Origin: Paludibacteraceae bacterium | GTDB taxonomy: Bacteria; Bacteroidota; Bacteroidia; Bacteroidales; Paludibacteraceae | Direction: 5' to 3' | DNA: 48,101 nt | Assembly: GCA_028694215.1 (NCBI GenBank) | Contig: JAQUTW010000016.1 | Coordinates: 1 to 48,101 of the forward strand | In this document: piece after piece, positions 35,320 through 43,462 of the stretch | Layout of the letters: the number at the start of each line of letters is the position of its first letter | Numbering within the stretch: the stretch's first letter is position 1 | Program-made: the position numbers and the translations under genes | Notes under the pieces: model-generated | Told to the model about the DNA's origin: nothing | The model's input: only the letters and a program-made list of their open reading frames with translations | The model's database searches: none

Positions 35320-35540
35320 CGAATGCAACTTTCTGCAACGGCAGAAAAATCATTCTACCTATTTTTTTTATCAGCGTTTGCTGTTTATTCGGTACTGCTC
35401 TGAAATCTGACAATTAAAGAAGCTGTATAACCAATGAATAAGTCTGTGAACGTCTGCGCGATAGCGTGGGCGGGACTTATCTGGTTATACGGGTTTTGTC
35501 AGAACCTCAGAGCGTGGATATTCCCTCCACGCTTTTTTTG
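35320..35540 (+). ncRNA. Structured RNA with 6S-RNA-like rod architecture
   Basis: No ORF fits here. Nested complementary blocks form one long rod: 35397-35403 with 35507-35513, 35407-35413 with 35496-35502, 35425-35433 with 35482-35490 (nine perfect pairs), 35438-35444 with 35474-35480, and an apical stem 35451-35459 with 35464-35472 closing a GATA loop. Between the second and third blocks lies an asymmetric internal bubble (11 bases against 5). A 5' hairpin (35330-35336 with 35341-35347) precedes the rod. A closing stem, a bubble and a long apical stem, between a promoter and a terminator, is the layout of 6S RNA, which binds RNA polymerase. It may be the Bacteroidales-1 class; that identity is from memory and unverified. 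A leader attenuator for the downstream gene is the alternative. Confidence 0.6.
35511..35539 (+). terminator. Rho-independent terminator of the 6S-like RNA
   Basis: AGCGTGGA (35511-35518) pairs with TCCACGCT (35526-35533) over a 7-base loop, followed by a run of seven T (35533-35539). The left arm overlaps the last three bases of the rod's closing stem. Confidence 0.9.
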
Positions 35541-35596
35541 TGTCCTGACAAGATGCCCGTAAACCGAAGATAGCCCGACGCACAAAACTATTGCAT

Positions 35597-36250
35597 ATGG
35601 ACGACAATCCCATTGCACAAATCAAGTCGCGCGAACGTGTATCGGCTCACGGCGAAGTTTTTACCAACCCGCGGGAGGTAAACGCGATGCTCGACCTCGT
35701 AAAGTCCGAAACGGAACGTATCGACAGCCGTTTCCTTGAACCCGCCTGCGGAGACGGAAATTTCTTGGTGGAAATTTTGCAGCGCAAATTGGCTGTATGC
35801 GAACGGTTGGTGCAACAAAAAAAGTACACGCAACTCGACTACGAGCGAAACGCGGTAATGGCCGTTTCGAGCATTTACGGTATCGAAATTTTGCCCGACA
35901 ATGCCGAAGCCTGCCGTGTGCGACTGCTCCGCATTTTCTGCGAACAGTATCACCGCCTTTTCAAAACCAAATGCAAACCCGAATGTGAAGAAAGCGTTTG
36001 CTACCTGCTGAATAAGAACATTATTCTGGGCGATGCGCTTACCTACAAGCGTATCGACCGCCCTACCGAATGGATTCATATTTCCGAATGGGCGTTTATA
36101 GGCGATGGCAAAGTGAACCGTCGCGATTACGAATTTTCGTATCTTGTAGGCGATACGGCCGAAAACGATCTTTTCAGCGACACGCCTGCCCGCACCTTTC
36201 CGCCTGTCTATTTTCTAAACTTAAATGCAGAAAACTATGGCGAAAAATGA
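35597..36250 (+). CDS. MTase-type protein with SAM motif but no NPPY (first island gene)
   Basis: The ATG at 35597 (MDDNPIAQ) is preferred to the TTG two codons earlier. A 217-residue protein whose N-terminus HGEVFTNPREVNAMLDLV and motif I FLEPACGDGNFLVEIL belong to N6-adenine DNA methyltransferases. The catalytic NPPY/DPPY motif is not present, and the length is far below a full MTase. The C-terminal half (VNRRDYEFSYLVGDTAENDL) is of unknown type. It overlaps the next MTase gene by 26 bases in another frame, so the two are co-expressed. It may be a subunit that helps bind SAM or DNA. GC-rich compared with host genes. No consensus promoter lies between the upstream terminator and this gene. 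Confidence 0.8.
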   Translation: MDDNPIAQIKSRERVSAHGEVFTNPREVNAMLDLVKSETERIDSRFLEPACGDGNFLVEILQRKLAVCERLVQQKKYTQLDYERNAVMAVSSIYGIEILPDNAEACRVRLLRIFCEQYHRLFKTKCKPECEESVCYLLNKNIILGDALTYKRIDRPTEWIHISEWAFIGDGKVNRRDYEFSYLVGDTAENDLFSDTPARTFPPVYFLNLNAENYGEK

Positions 36251-37730
36251 TTACAACCCGGACGTACTGAATTGCATCGCCAACCTCAGCAACGATGAGG
36301 TGTTTACGCCACCTGCATTGGTCAATCAGATGCTCGACACGCTGCCGCCCGAACTGTTTGCCAACCCCGAAACCACCTTTCTCGATCCGTTTTGCAAAAG
36401 CGGTGTTTTCTTGCGTGAAATTGTGAAGCGTTTGGACAAAGGTTTGGCTCAGCAAATCCCTGACCGCCGGCAGCGTATCGACCATATTTTGCACCGGCAG
36501 GTTTTCGGTATTGCTCTCACCGAACTCACTTCGTTGCTGAGCCGCCGCAGCGTGTATTGTAGCAAAAACGCCTCCGGCAAACACAGTGTTGCGCACTTCG
36601 ACACTCCGCAGGGAAATATCCGCTATACGCCGATGCAGCACACGTGGCAAGGCGAAAAATGTCGCTTTTGCGGAGCAAGCAAAGTCGTGTACGACCGTGG
36701 CGAACAGGCGGAAACGTACGCTTATCAATTTATTCACACAGAAAAACCAAAAACTATTTTTAATATGCAATTTGATGTCATTATAGGAAATCCGCCGTAT
36801 CAACTTGATGATGGTGGATTTGGTGCAAGTGCAAAAGCTATATATCCATTATTTGTAGAGCAATCCATAAAATTAAATCCTCGATATTTATGTATGATTA
36901 TACCCGCACGTTGGTATGCAGGGGGAAAAGATTTAGAGGATTTTAGAGACGATATGCTTATTGATAATAGGATTCGTGTTATTCATGATTTTCCGGATGC
37001 GTCTGAATGTTTTCCGGGTGTTGAAATTAAAGGAGGCGTTTGTTATTTCTTATGGGAAAAAGAAAATAAAGGAGATGTTTGTGTTTATACTCATAGAGGA
37101 AATCATATAGTTTCTTCAATGAGTAGAAAGCTAAAAGAAAAAAATTGTACTTCTTTTATTAGACAAAACGAAGCTATTTCTATTCTTCACAAGGTACAGA
37201 ATTTTAAAGAAAAATCTTTCAGCGAAATTGTATTTCCTGCAATGACTTTTGGAATAAGAACATTTGTGAAAACATTTGATAGAGATTCGCCCGCAAAAGG
37301 TTATACAAAAGTATATGCTCAAAAAAATATTGGCTATATTGAGACAAATAAAATAACCAATGGGAAAAACTTTATAAATAAATGGAAGGTGATTGTACCA
37401 GAAGCAATAGGTGCTGGCGATATGAGCAAAGATATTGTTAAGCCAATTTTATGTGAACCTAATTCAATAAATACAGAAACTTATATTATGAATGGTCCAT
37501 ATAATACAAAAGAAGAAGCTGAAAATGCAATTTCATACATTAAAACAAAATTTTTTCATTTAATGCTTGGTTTGAAGAAAATAACTCAGCATACAACCAA
37601 TAAGGTTTATTCGCTTGTCCCTCTCCAAGATTTCAGCGAGCCGTGGACAGATGAAAAATTGTACAAAAAATACGGATTGACGCAGGAAGAAATAGCGTTT
37701 ATCGAATCAATGATACGGCCAATGGAATAA
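36225..37730 (+). CDS. Eco57I-type N6-adenine DNA methyltransferase
   Basis: A 501-residue protein. The N-terminal part NDEVFTPPALVNQMLD and motif I FLDPFCKSGVFLREIV (52-67) are homologous to the first island protein. A CRFCG Cys pair sits at about 146-150, then the catalytic NPPY (189-192), IIPARWYAGGK and a C-terminal target-recognition-type region to the end (EPWTDEKLYKKYGL). It methylates adenine in a specific site, by family. Base composition changes sharply inside the gene: codons 1-170 or so are GC-rich, from about 36750 to 37620 AT-rich, then GC rises again. The start could also be ATG 36237. Confidence 0.88.
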   Translation: MQKTMAKNDYNPDVLNCIANLSNDEVFTPPALVNQMLDTLPPELFANPETTFLDPFCKSGVFLREIVKRLDKGLAQQIPDRRQRIDHILHRQVFGIALTELTSLLSRRSVYCSKNASGKHSVAHFDTPQGNIRYTPMQHTWQGEKCRFCGASKVVYDRGEQAETYAYQFIHTEKPKTIFNMQFDVIIGNPPYQLDDGGFGASAKAIYPLFVEQSIKLNPRYLCMIIPARWYAGGKDLEDFRDDMLIDNRIRVIHDFPDASECFPGVEIKGGVCYFLWEKENKGDVCVYTHRGNHIVSSMSRKLKEKNCTSFIRQNEAISILHKVQNFKEKSFSEIVFPAMTFGIRTFVKTFDRDSPAKGYTKVYAQKNIGYIETNKITNGKNFINKWKVIVPEAIGAGDMSKDIVKPILCEPNSINTETYIMNGPYNTKEEAENAISYIKTKFFHLMLGLKKITQHTTNKVYSLVPLQDFSEPWTDEKLYKKYGLTQEEIAFIESMIRPME

Positions 37731-37741
37731 CCGTATTTGTA

Positions 37742-37772
37742 GGAACGTCACAGTATGGCGTCCGCACGGTGC
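37742..37772 (+). repeat. Two small GC-rich dyads after the MTase gene
   Basis: GGAACGTCA (37742-37750) can pair with TGGCGTCC (37756-37763) with one bulged A; GCAC-G-GTGC (37764-37772) follows directly. The 181-base gap 37731-37911 otherwise holds only the promoter and dyad of the next gene. No T-run follows, so it is not a standard terminator; it may be a remnant of a repeat or small mobile element. Confidence 0.3.
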
Positions 37773-37833
37773 AAATAATAACCGGCGTTCTTTGACATTT
37801 TTTACGTAATCAAAAAATAATCGTAATATTTTG

Positions 37834-37862
37834 TTGTATATCAAATATTTGTTGTATTTTTG
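37834..37862 (+). promoter_or_regulatory. Promoter of the AAA/DUF4143 gene
   Basis: TTG at 37834-37836, an 18-base spacer, and TATTTTTG at 37855-37862 (TAnnTTTG). The ATG is at 37912. An operator-like dyad lies just downstream of the predicted start point. The gene thus has its own promoter inside the island. Confidence 0.6.
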
Positions 37863-37870
37863 TCCAAAAT

Positions 37871-37885
37871 TGGAATTTGATTCCA
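37871..37885 (+). promoter_or_regulatory. Operator-like dyad TGGAAT-TTG-ATTCCA
   Basis: A perfect 6-bp inverted repeat with a 3-base spacer, placed at about +2 to +16 of the predicted transcript, where a bound protein would block transcription. Its right half is part of a 12-bp sequence repeated after the gene at 39079-39090. Confidence 0.45.
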
Positions 37886-37887
37886 TA
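37876..37887 (+). repeat. 12-bp direct repeat, left copy (TTTGATTCCATA)
   Basis: An exact second copy lies at 39079-39090, so the pair brackets the AAA/DUF4143 gene (37912-39069). It could be a trace of cassette insertion or a shared regulator half-site. Confidence 0.5.
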
Positions 37888-37911
37888 TTTGCTCATTAAA
37901 TATATAAAAAT

Positions 37912-39069
37912 ATGTATAACAGACAGTTATCATCAGAAATTTTACGATTGAACAAATCATTTTCGGTTCTATCGGTTACCGGTCCTCGACAATCGGGAAA
38001 AACGACCTTATGTAAAACCTTATTTCCTAATTACGAGTATGTCAATTTGGAAAATGTTGTTACACGCAATATGGTTGCAGAAGACATTGAGTCTTATTTA
38101 CGCTCGCACAAAAACGGATTGATTATTGACGAAGCACAATACTTGCCGAATGTCTTTTCGTTTGTGCAAGTAATTGTAGATGAGGATAAATCATATCGTT
38201 TTATTTTGTCTGGAAGTAGCAATTTTCTTTTGTTGCAAAATATAACGCAATCGCTTGCCGGCAGAGTGGCGATACTCAAACTGTTGCCATTATCAATTAG
38301 AGAGCTTGGCGCAGATGCGGATGTTGATTCGGATACATTAATGGTAAATGGATTTTACCCCGGCGTATGGGGCGATAAACAGAAACCTGCCGATGTATAT
38401 GGAAACTATTATGATTCATACATAGAGCGCGATGTGCGCCAAATTGTGAATATAGAAAAATTAGATTTGTTTCAGCGGTTTATGATGGTTTGTGCTGCCA
38501 GAATTGGCAATGAATTTAACGCTGCTTCTATTTCGGGAGAAGTGGGAGTTGATTTGAAAACCATTCAACGTTGGCTAAGCATTTTAAATGCTTCCTATAC
38601 AGCATTTACATTACAGCCGTTTTTTCGCAATATCGGCAAACGGCTGTCGAAAACGCCAAAAATTTATTTTTACGATGTCGGTTTGGTGTGCTTCTTACTT
38701 GGTATTGAAACGCCTCAGCAGCTCAGTACACACCCATTGCGTGGAGCTGTTTTTGAAAATATGATTGTGTGCGATATGCTCAAAAATCGTTATAATGCCG
38801 GCAAACGCAGCAATTTGTTTTTCTATCGCGACAAGTCGCAACGCGAAATAGATGTGGTGCAGGAATTTGCCACACAACTACGGGCGTATGAAATAAAATC
38901 GGCACAATGTTTTACCACCGATTTTGTTAAAAATTTGGATTATTTCCGCAAACTTTACGGCAATGATGTAGTTTCTACGCAAGTACTCTACAACGGTACA
39001 GCCGAACTGAAAAGCGACAAAAACGGGCTGCTTAATTTCCGCAACTTTTTACAAAATCAATCGGACTGA
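37912..39069 (+). CDS. AAA-family ATPase with DUF4143 domain
   Basis: A 385-residue protein of the AAA_14/DUF4143 family. Walker A SVTGPRQSGKTTLCK at about 20-34, Walker B GLIIDEAQYLPN at about 64-75, sensor-1 ILSGSSNFLLL at about 98-108, then the DUF4143 part with IERDVRQIVNIEKLDLFQRF, KIYFYDVGLVCFLLG, AVFENMIVCDML and the nuclease-like YRDKSQREIDVV (a D-E-D-like PD-(D/E)xK core with AYEIKSA). Family members are common in bacterial accessory regions, with no settled function. It sits between the MTase and helicase genes on the same strand with its own promoter and a different base composition, so it may be an inserted cargo gene. Confidence 0.88.
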   Translation: MYNRQLSSEILRLNKSFSVLSVTGPRQSGKTTLCKTLFPNYEYVNLENVVTRNMVAEDIESYLRSHKNGLIIDEAQYLPNVFSFVQVIVDEDKSYRFILSGSSNFLLLQNITQSLAGRVAILKLLPLSIRELGADADVDSDTLMVNGFYPGVWGDKQKPADVYGNYYDSYIERDVRQIVNIEKLDLFQRFMMVCAARIGNEFNAASISGEVGVDLKTIQRWLSILNASYTAFTLQPFFRNIGKRLSKTPKIYFYDVGLVCFLLGIETPQQLSTHPLRGAVFENMIVCDMLKNRYNAGKRSNLFFYRDKSQREIDVVQEFATQLRAYEIKSAQCFTTDFVKNLDYFRKLYGNDVVSTQVLYNGTAELKSDKNGLLNFRNFLQNQSD

Positions 39070-39078
39070 TTTTTTTAT

Positions 39079-39090
39079 TTTGATTCCATA
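39079..39090 (+). repeat. 12-bp direct repeat, right copy (TTTGATTCCATA)
   Basis: Identical to 37876-37887. It begins 10 bases after the stop of the AAA/DUF4143 gene and ends 37 bases before the helicase ATG. Only the right half of the upstream dyad is repeated. Confidence 0.5.
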
Positions 39091-39127
39091 AAAATGCCAC
39101 AGAATGCCATAATAAAATCGAACAATT

Positions 39128-41851
39128 ATGGCAACACAAGACCTTTTACAAAGCAAAATAGTCGAAAATCCGGTTATTTACGCTTACGAACTGACGGGCG
39201 TTCCCGAGCGGGCGGGACTGCTTAAGGTGGGTTACACCACCCGCAATGCCGAAACACGCGTGGCAGAACAATGTGGCACGGCGCACGTACCGTACAAAAT
39301 CCGCTTGGTGCGGGCGGCTATGCGCCACGAAGGCACTTCGTTCGACGACCACACGGTGCATAAACTGTTGCGGGACAGTCATATTCAAAATGTAGATGGC
39401 GAATGGTTTCGGTGCAGTGTGGAAACGGTGGAACGTGCCATTGCGGCTGTGCAAAACGGCAACGAAACGTTTGTGCAGCGCACGAACAATTTCCGTATGC
39501 GCCCCGAACAGCAGGAGGCTGTAAACCGCACGGCAAACTATTTTAAGGCTTTCAAAGCCGACCTGCATAATGCCGGCCTGACACCGCACTTTCTCTGGAA
39601 CGCCAAAATGCGTTTCGGTAAAACGTTTACCACCTACGAATTAGCCCTGAAAATGAATTGGAAAAAGGTGCTGGTGTTGACGTTTAAACCGGCCGTAAAA
39701 ACGGCGTGGAAAGACGATTTGCTTTCACACCAAGATTTTGAAGGTTGGCAGTTTTGCGAAAAAGGAGACGACCGTGAGTTTGGCTATGTAAATGAGCGTA
39801 AGCCTTTTGTGTGTTTCGCCTCGTTTCAGGATGTGCTGGGACGCAACGAGTTGGGCGGCATAAAAGCCACCAACGAATGGATTCAGAATACGGTTTGGGA
39901 TTGCATTGTGTTGGACGAATATCACTTTGGTGCGTGGGGCAAGCACGCTCGCGATTTTTACGACCAGCACGATGTGGCAAACCTTGTAGCGCAGGAAACG
40001 GCTGCCCTGATAGCCGAAGATGCCACCGACAAGCAGGAGGTGGAAGCCATTGAAAACTACGATGAAGGGCTGATGCCGCTGCAAACGGAAGCGTATCTGT
40101 ATTTGTCGGGGACACCTTTCAGAGCTATCAGTTCGGGCGAATTTATTGAAGAGCAGATTTTCAACTGGACTTACAGCGACGAGCAGCACGCCAAAACTGC
40201 GTGGCAGGGCAAAGACAATCCGTATCTGTCGTTGCCAAAAATGGTGATGATGACGTATCAGATGCCCGATCAGATACGTGAAGTGGCGATGCAGGGCGAG
40301 TTCGACGAATTTGACCTGAACGAGTTTTTCCGTGCCGACAATAGCGGCTTTTGCCACGAAGAGCACGTGCAGAAATGGCTCGAATGGGTGCGCGGTTCGT
40401 TTTCCGAAACGGTGGTTTCAGACCTGAAAATGAACACCGAAAAACCGCCAATGCCTTTTTCGGACGTCCGTCTGCTGGGTTATTTGCAGCATACTTACTG
40501 GTTTTTGCCCAATGTAGCAGCCTGCAAAGCAATGGCGGGCTTGCTCCGCAAACGCTGCAACGTATTTTTCGATACGTACCGAATAGTGGTGGCTGCCGGT
40601 AACGAAGCCGGTATGGGTGCCGATGCGGTCAATCCCGTTTATGCGGCAATGGACAATCCGCAGAAAACCAAAACCATCACGCTCTCGTGCGGCAAACTCT
40701 CTACCGGTGTGAGCATTAAGCCGTGGACGGGCATTCTGATGCTGCGCAATTCCACCAGCCCCGAAACGTATTTTCAGGCAGCTTTTCGGGTGCAGACACC
40801 GTGGACGGTACGCAACGAATATGGTAAAGAAATTATTCTGAAACCGACCTGCTATGTGTTCGATTTCGCACCCAACCGAGCATTGCGCCAAGTGGCTGAA
40901 TACAGCTGTCGACTGAATGTAAACGAAGGCAATCCGGAACGTAAAGTAGCCGATTTTGTAAAATTTCTGCCTATTTTGGCATATGATGGCAGCAGTATGA
41001 AAGAAATAGATGCAGCCGGCGTATTGGATATGGCGATGAGCGGTACTACCGCCACGCTGCTTGCCCGCCGCTGGGAAAGTGCCGTGCTGGTAAATGTGGA
41101 CAATTACACCCTCAATCGCCTGCTCCACAATGCCGATGCTATGCGTGCGTTGATGAATATAGAAGGCTTCCGCTCGCTGAATCAGGATATTGAAACGGTA
41201 ATCAATAAATCGGAGGCGGTGAAAAAGACGAAAAAGGAAGGAGGAGAACTATCGCCACAAGAGAAAAAACAATTGACCGACGAAGAAAGAGAATACAAGA
41301 GCAAACGCAAAGAAATACAGGAAAAACTCATCAAATTTGCCACACGCATACCCGTTTTTATGTACCTGACCGACTACCGCGAATATTGCCTGCGCGATGT
41401 GATAACACAACTCGAACCGCAATTGTTCCGTAAGGTTACGGGGTTGGAAATCAAAGATTTTGAGTTGCTTGTGAGCCTTGGCGTTTTCAACAGCGAACGA
41501 ATGAACGATGCCGTGTATAAATTTAAACGTTACGAAGATACGAGTCTCGAATATACCGGTATAAACACGTATACAGACAGCAAAATCGGTGTTTGGGATA
41601 CGGTGGTGGAGCGACCGGAAACGATTGTTTCGACCGTTACGGAAAATTCATCCGTTGTACCAATAGCACCTGTCGAAAAAACGACAAAACCATGGACAAA
41701 CATTCAGGTTGGCGACCGCCTGACACACAAAAGTTTTGGAACAGGCACCATAAAAGCCATTGAAGACCGCTATCTCATTGCTAAGTTTGGCAATTTAAAC
41801 AAGAAATTTCTCTATCCTGAGGCTTTTGAAAAAGGATTTCTGTTGATGTAA
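39128..41851 (+). CDS. GIY-YIG (T5orf172) nuclease-helicase fusion, restriction-type
   Basis: A 907-residue protein. Residues 15-107 are a T5orf172/GIY-YIG nuclease domain: VIYAYELTG, LLKVGYTTRN, an Arg at 44 (ETRVAEQ), and GEWFRC with the candidate catalytic Glu92. A superfamily 2 helicase follows: FRMRPEQQEAV (122-132), Walker A-like NAKMRFGKTFTTYE (158-171), DEAD-box variant VLDEYHFGAW, motif III LYLSGTPFRA and a motif VI-like AAFRVQTPW. A charged coiled segment (EGGELSPQEKKQLTDEER) and a C-terminal CarD/tudor-like domain (VGDRLTHKSFGTGTIKAIED) end it. It is likely the DNA-cleaving motor of a restriction system whose MTase is encoded upstream. GC-rich relative to the host genes; the cysS promoter starts 28 bases after the stop. 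Confidence 0.85.
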   Translation: MATQDLLQSKIVENPVIYAYELTGVPERAGLLKVGYTTRNAETRVAEQCGTAHVPYKIRLVRAAMRHEGTSFDDHTVHKLLRDSHIQNVDGEWFRCSVETVERAIAAVQNGNETFVQRTNNFRMRPEQQEAVNRTANYFKAFKADLHNAGLTPHFLWNAKMRFGKTFTTYELALKMNWKKVLVLTFKPAVKTAWKDDLLSHQDFEGWQFCEKGDDREFGYVNERKPFVCFASFQDVLGRNELGGIKATNEWIQNTVWDCIVLDEYHFGAWGKHARDFYDQHDVANLVAQETAALIAEDATDKQEVEAIENYDEGLMPLQTEAYLYLSGTPFRAISSGEFIEEQIFNWTYSDEQHAKTAWQGKDNPYLSLPKMVMMTYQMPDQIREVAMQGEFDEFDLNEFFRADNSGFCHEEHVQKWLEWVRGSFSETVVSDLKMNTEKPPMPFSDVRLLGYLQHTYWFLPNVAACKAMAGLLRKRCNVFFDTYRIVVAAGNEAGMGADAVNPVYAAMDNPQKTKTITLSCGKLSTGVSIKPWTGILMLRNSTSPETYFQAAFRVQTPWTVRNEYGKEIILKPTCYVFDFAPNRALRQVAEYSCRLNVNEGNPERKVADFVKFLPILAYDGSSMKEIDAAGVLDMAMSGTTATLLARRWESAVLVNVDNYTLNRLLHNADAMRALMNIEGFRSLNQDIETVINKSEAVKKTKKEGGELSPQEKKQLTDEEREYKSKRKEIQEKLIKFATRIPVFMYLTDYREYCLRDVITQLEPQLFRKVTGLEIKDFELLVSLGVFNSERMNDAVYKFKRYEDTSLEYTGINTYTDSKIGVWDTVVERPETIVSTVTENSSVVPIAPVEKTTKPWTNIQVGDRLTHKSFGTGTIKAIEDRYLIAKFGNLNKKFLYPEAFEKGFLLM

Positions 41852-41879
41852 AACATCAACAAACGCGAACATTACCATT

Positions 41880-41909
41880 TTGTCTCTTATAAAAAAATAT
41901 CTATCTTTG
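41880..41909 (+). promoter_or_regulatory. Bacteroidota-type promoter of cysS
   Basis: TTG at 41880-41882, exactly 19 bases of spacer, TATCTTTG at 41902-41909. The cysS ATG is 72 bases downstream. It marks the right edge of the island and the return to host composition. Confidence 0.8.
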
Positions 41910-41981
41910 TAAATTGGTTTGGAATGACTTTACATTTCACCGGTTCAGCACTATAGTATTGATATTCAGACAAAACGTAAT

Positions 41982-43445
41982 ATGGAAAACAAATTATTTA
42001 TTTACAACACTTTAACGCGTAAGAAAGAAGAATTTAAGCCACTTCATGCCCCTCATGTAGGTATGTATGTATGTGGTCCAACCGTATATAGTGACGCCCA
42101 TCTTGGTCATACACGTCCGGCCATTACCTTTGATACGCTCTACCGTTACCTTCAATATTTAGGCTACAAAGTACGCTACGTCCGTAATATTACCGATGTA
42201 GGACATTTGGAACATGATGCAGACGATGGTGAAGACAAAATAGCAAAAAAAGCACGGCTTGAGAACTTGGAACCTATGGAGGTCGTACAATATTATACGT
42301 TGCGCTACCACAAAGAGATGGAACGTTTAAATGTTCTTCCGCCAAGCATTGAACCACATGCCAGTGGACATATTATCGAACAAATTGAATTCGTAAAAAA
42401 AATTCTTGCCGCCGGCTATGCCTACGAAAGTGAAGGTTCTGTCTATTTTGATGTTGAAAAATATAACAAAAAGTTCCATTATGGTAAACTGTCGGGGCGC
42501 AATATTGACGAACTATTGGAAACGACACGCACACTTGACGGACAAACAGAAAAACGGCGCAGTATTGATTTCGCATTATGGAAAAAAGCTTCGCCAGGAC
42601 ATATTATGCACTGGCCAAGTCCTTGGAGTGAAGGTTTTCCGGGCTGGCACCTCGAATGTTCCGCAATGGGAACAAAATATCTGGGCGAAGAATTTGACAT
42701 TCATGGTGGCGGAATGGATTTAATGTTTCCGCATCACGAATGCGAAATAGCTCAAAGTTGTGCTGCTTTGGGACATGAAAGTGTGCGCTATTGGATGCAC
42801 AACAACATGATTACCATCAATGGACAAAAAATGGGTAAATCTCTTGGTAATTTCATTACACTTGAAGAATTATTTACAGGAACACATCCATTATTATCAC
42901 AGCCTTTCGCTCCAATGACAATTCGTTTCTTCATTTTACAGGCACACTACCGCAGCACTGTCGATTTCAGCAACGATGCACTTATTGCTTCCGAAAAAGG
43001 TTTGGCACGACTAATGGAAACTTACGAACGGCTGCAAAAATTGACCGCTTCAGAAAATTCTACTGTTGAGGTAAACGGATTACGCGAACGTTGTGAAGAA
43101 GCCATGTGTGATGATTTGAATACACCCATTGTCATTTCGCATTTGTTTGATGCAGCCAAAGCCATTAACACTGTTCACGATGGGAAAGGCACTATCTCTG
43201 CGCCAGATTTAGCAGAATTGAAAAGTGTTTTTCATGTATTTATCGAAGACGTCTTGGGACTGCAAACAGAAACAACTAACGAAAGCAATGAAGCCTATAA
43301 AAAAGCCATTGATTTATTGTTGGAAATTCGTTTACAAGCCAAACAAAATAAAGATTGGGCAACTTCTGACAAAATCCGTAATGAACTTACCGGGCTTGGA
43401 TTCAACATAAAAGATACTAAAGACGGTTTTGAATGGAATTTATAA
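41982..43445 (+). CDS. cysS: Cysteinyl-tRNA synthetase
   Basis: A 487-residue class I synthetase that attaches Cys to tRNA-Cys in the cytoplasm. The zinc-ligand Cys31 in [15 protein letters not shown] and the HIGH motif HLGH (40-43) are present, then [20 protein letters not shown] and [20 protein letters not shown] (further zinc ligands), and a KMSKS-type [11 protein letters not shown] near 285. Length fits the family. It has its own consensus promoter. The next gene begins 17 bases after the stop. Confidence 0.97.
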   Translation: MENKLFIYNTLTRKKEEFKPLHAPHVGMYVCGPTVYSDAHLGHTRPAITFDTLYRYLQYLGYKVRYVRNITDVGHLEHDADDGEDKIAKKARLENLEPMEVVQYYTLRYHKEMERLNVLPPSIEPHASGHIIEQIEFVKKILAAGYAYESEGSVYFDVEKYNKKFHYGKLSGRNIDELLETTRTLDGQTEKRRSIDFALWKKASPGHIMHWPSPWSEGFPGWHLECSAMGTKYLGEEFDIHGGGMDLMFPHHECEIAQSCAALGHESVRYWMHNNMITINGQKMGKSLGNFITLEELFTGTHPLLSQPFAPMTIRFFILQAHYRSTVDFSNDALIASEKGLARLMETYERLQKLTASENSTVEVNGLRERCEEAMCDDLNTPIVISHLFDAAKAINTVHDGKGTISAPDLAELKSVFHVFIEDVLGLQTETTNESNEAYKKAIDLLLEIRLQAKQNKDWATSDKIRNELTGLGFNIKDTKDGFEWNL

Positions 43446-43462
43446 GAAAATAGAGTTTTACA

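Noticed and set aside
35597-37730. The two MTase genes as one gene broken by a frameshift
   Set aside because: Each has its own EVFTxPxxVNxMLD start and motif I, so they are two homologous proteins with a 26-base overlap, not two pieces of one.
37731-37911. Insertion sequence or transposase remnant between the MTase and ATPase genes
   Set aside because: No transposase-like frame and no terminal inverted repeats were found; only small dyads, a promoter and the 12-bp repeat.
35541-41880. Possible target-site duplication at the two ends of the island
   Set aside because: Only a short TTTTGT is shared between the two borders, which is expected by chance in this T-rich sequence.
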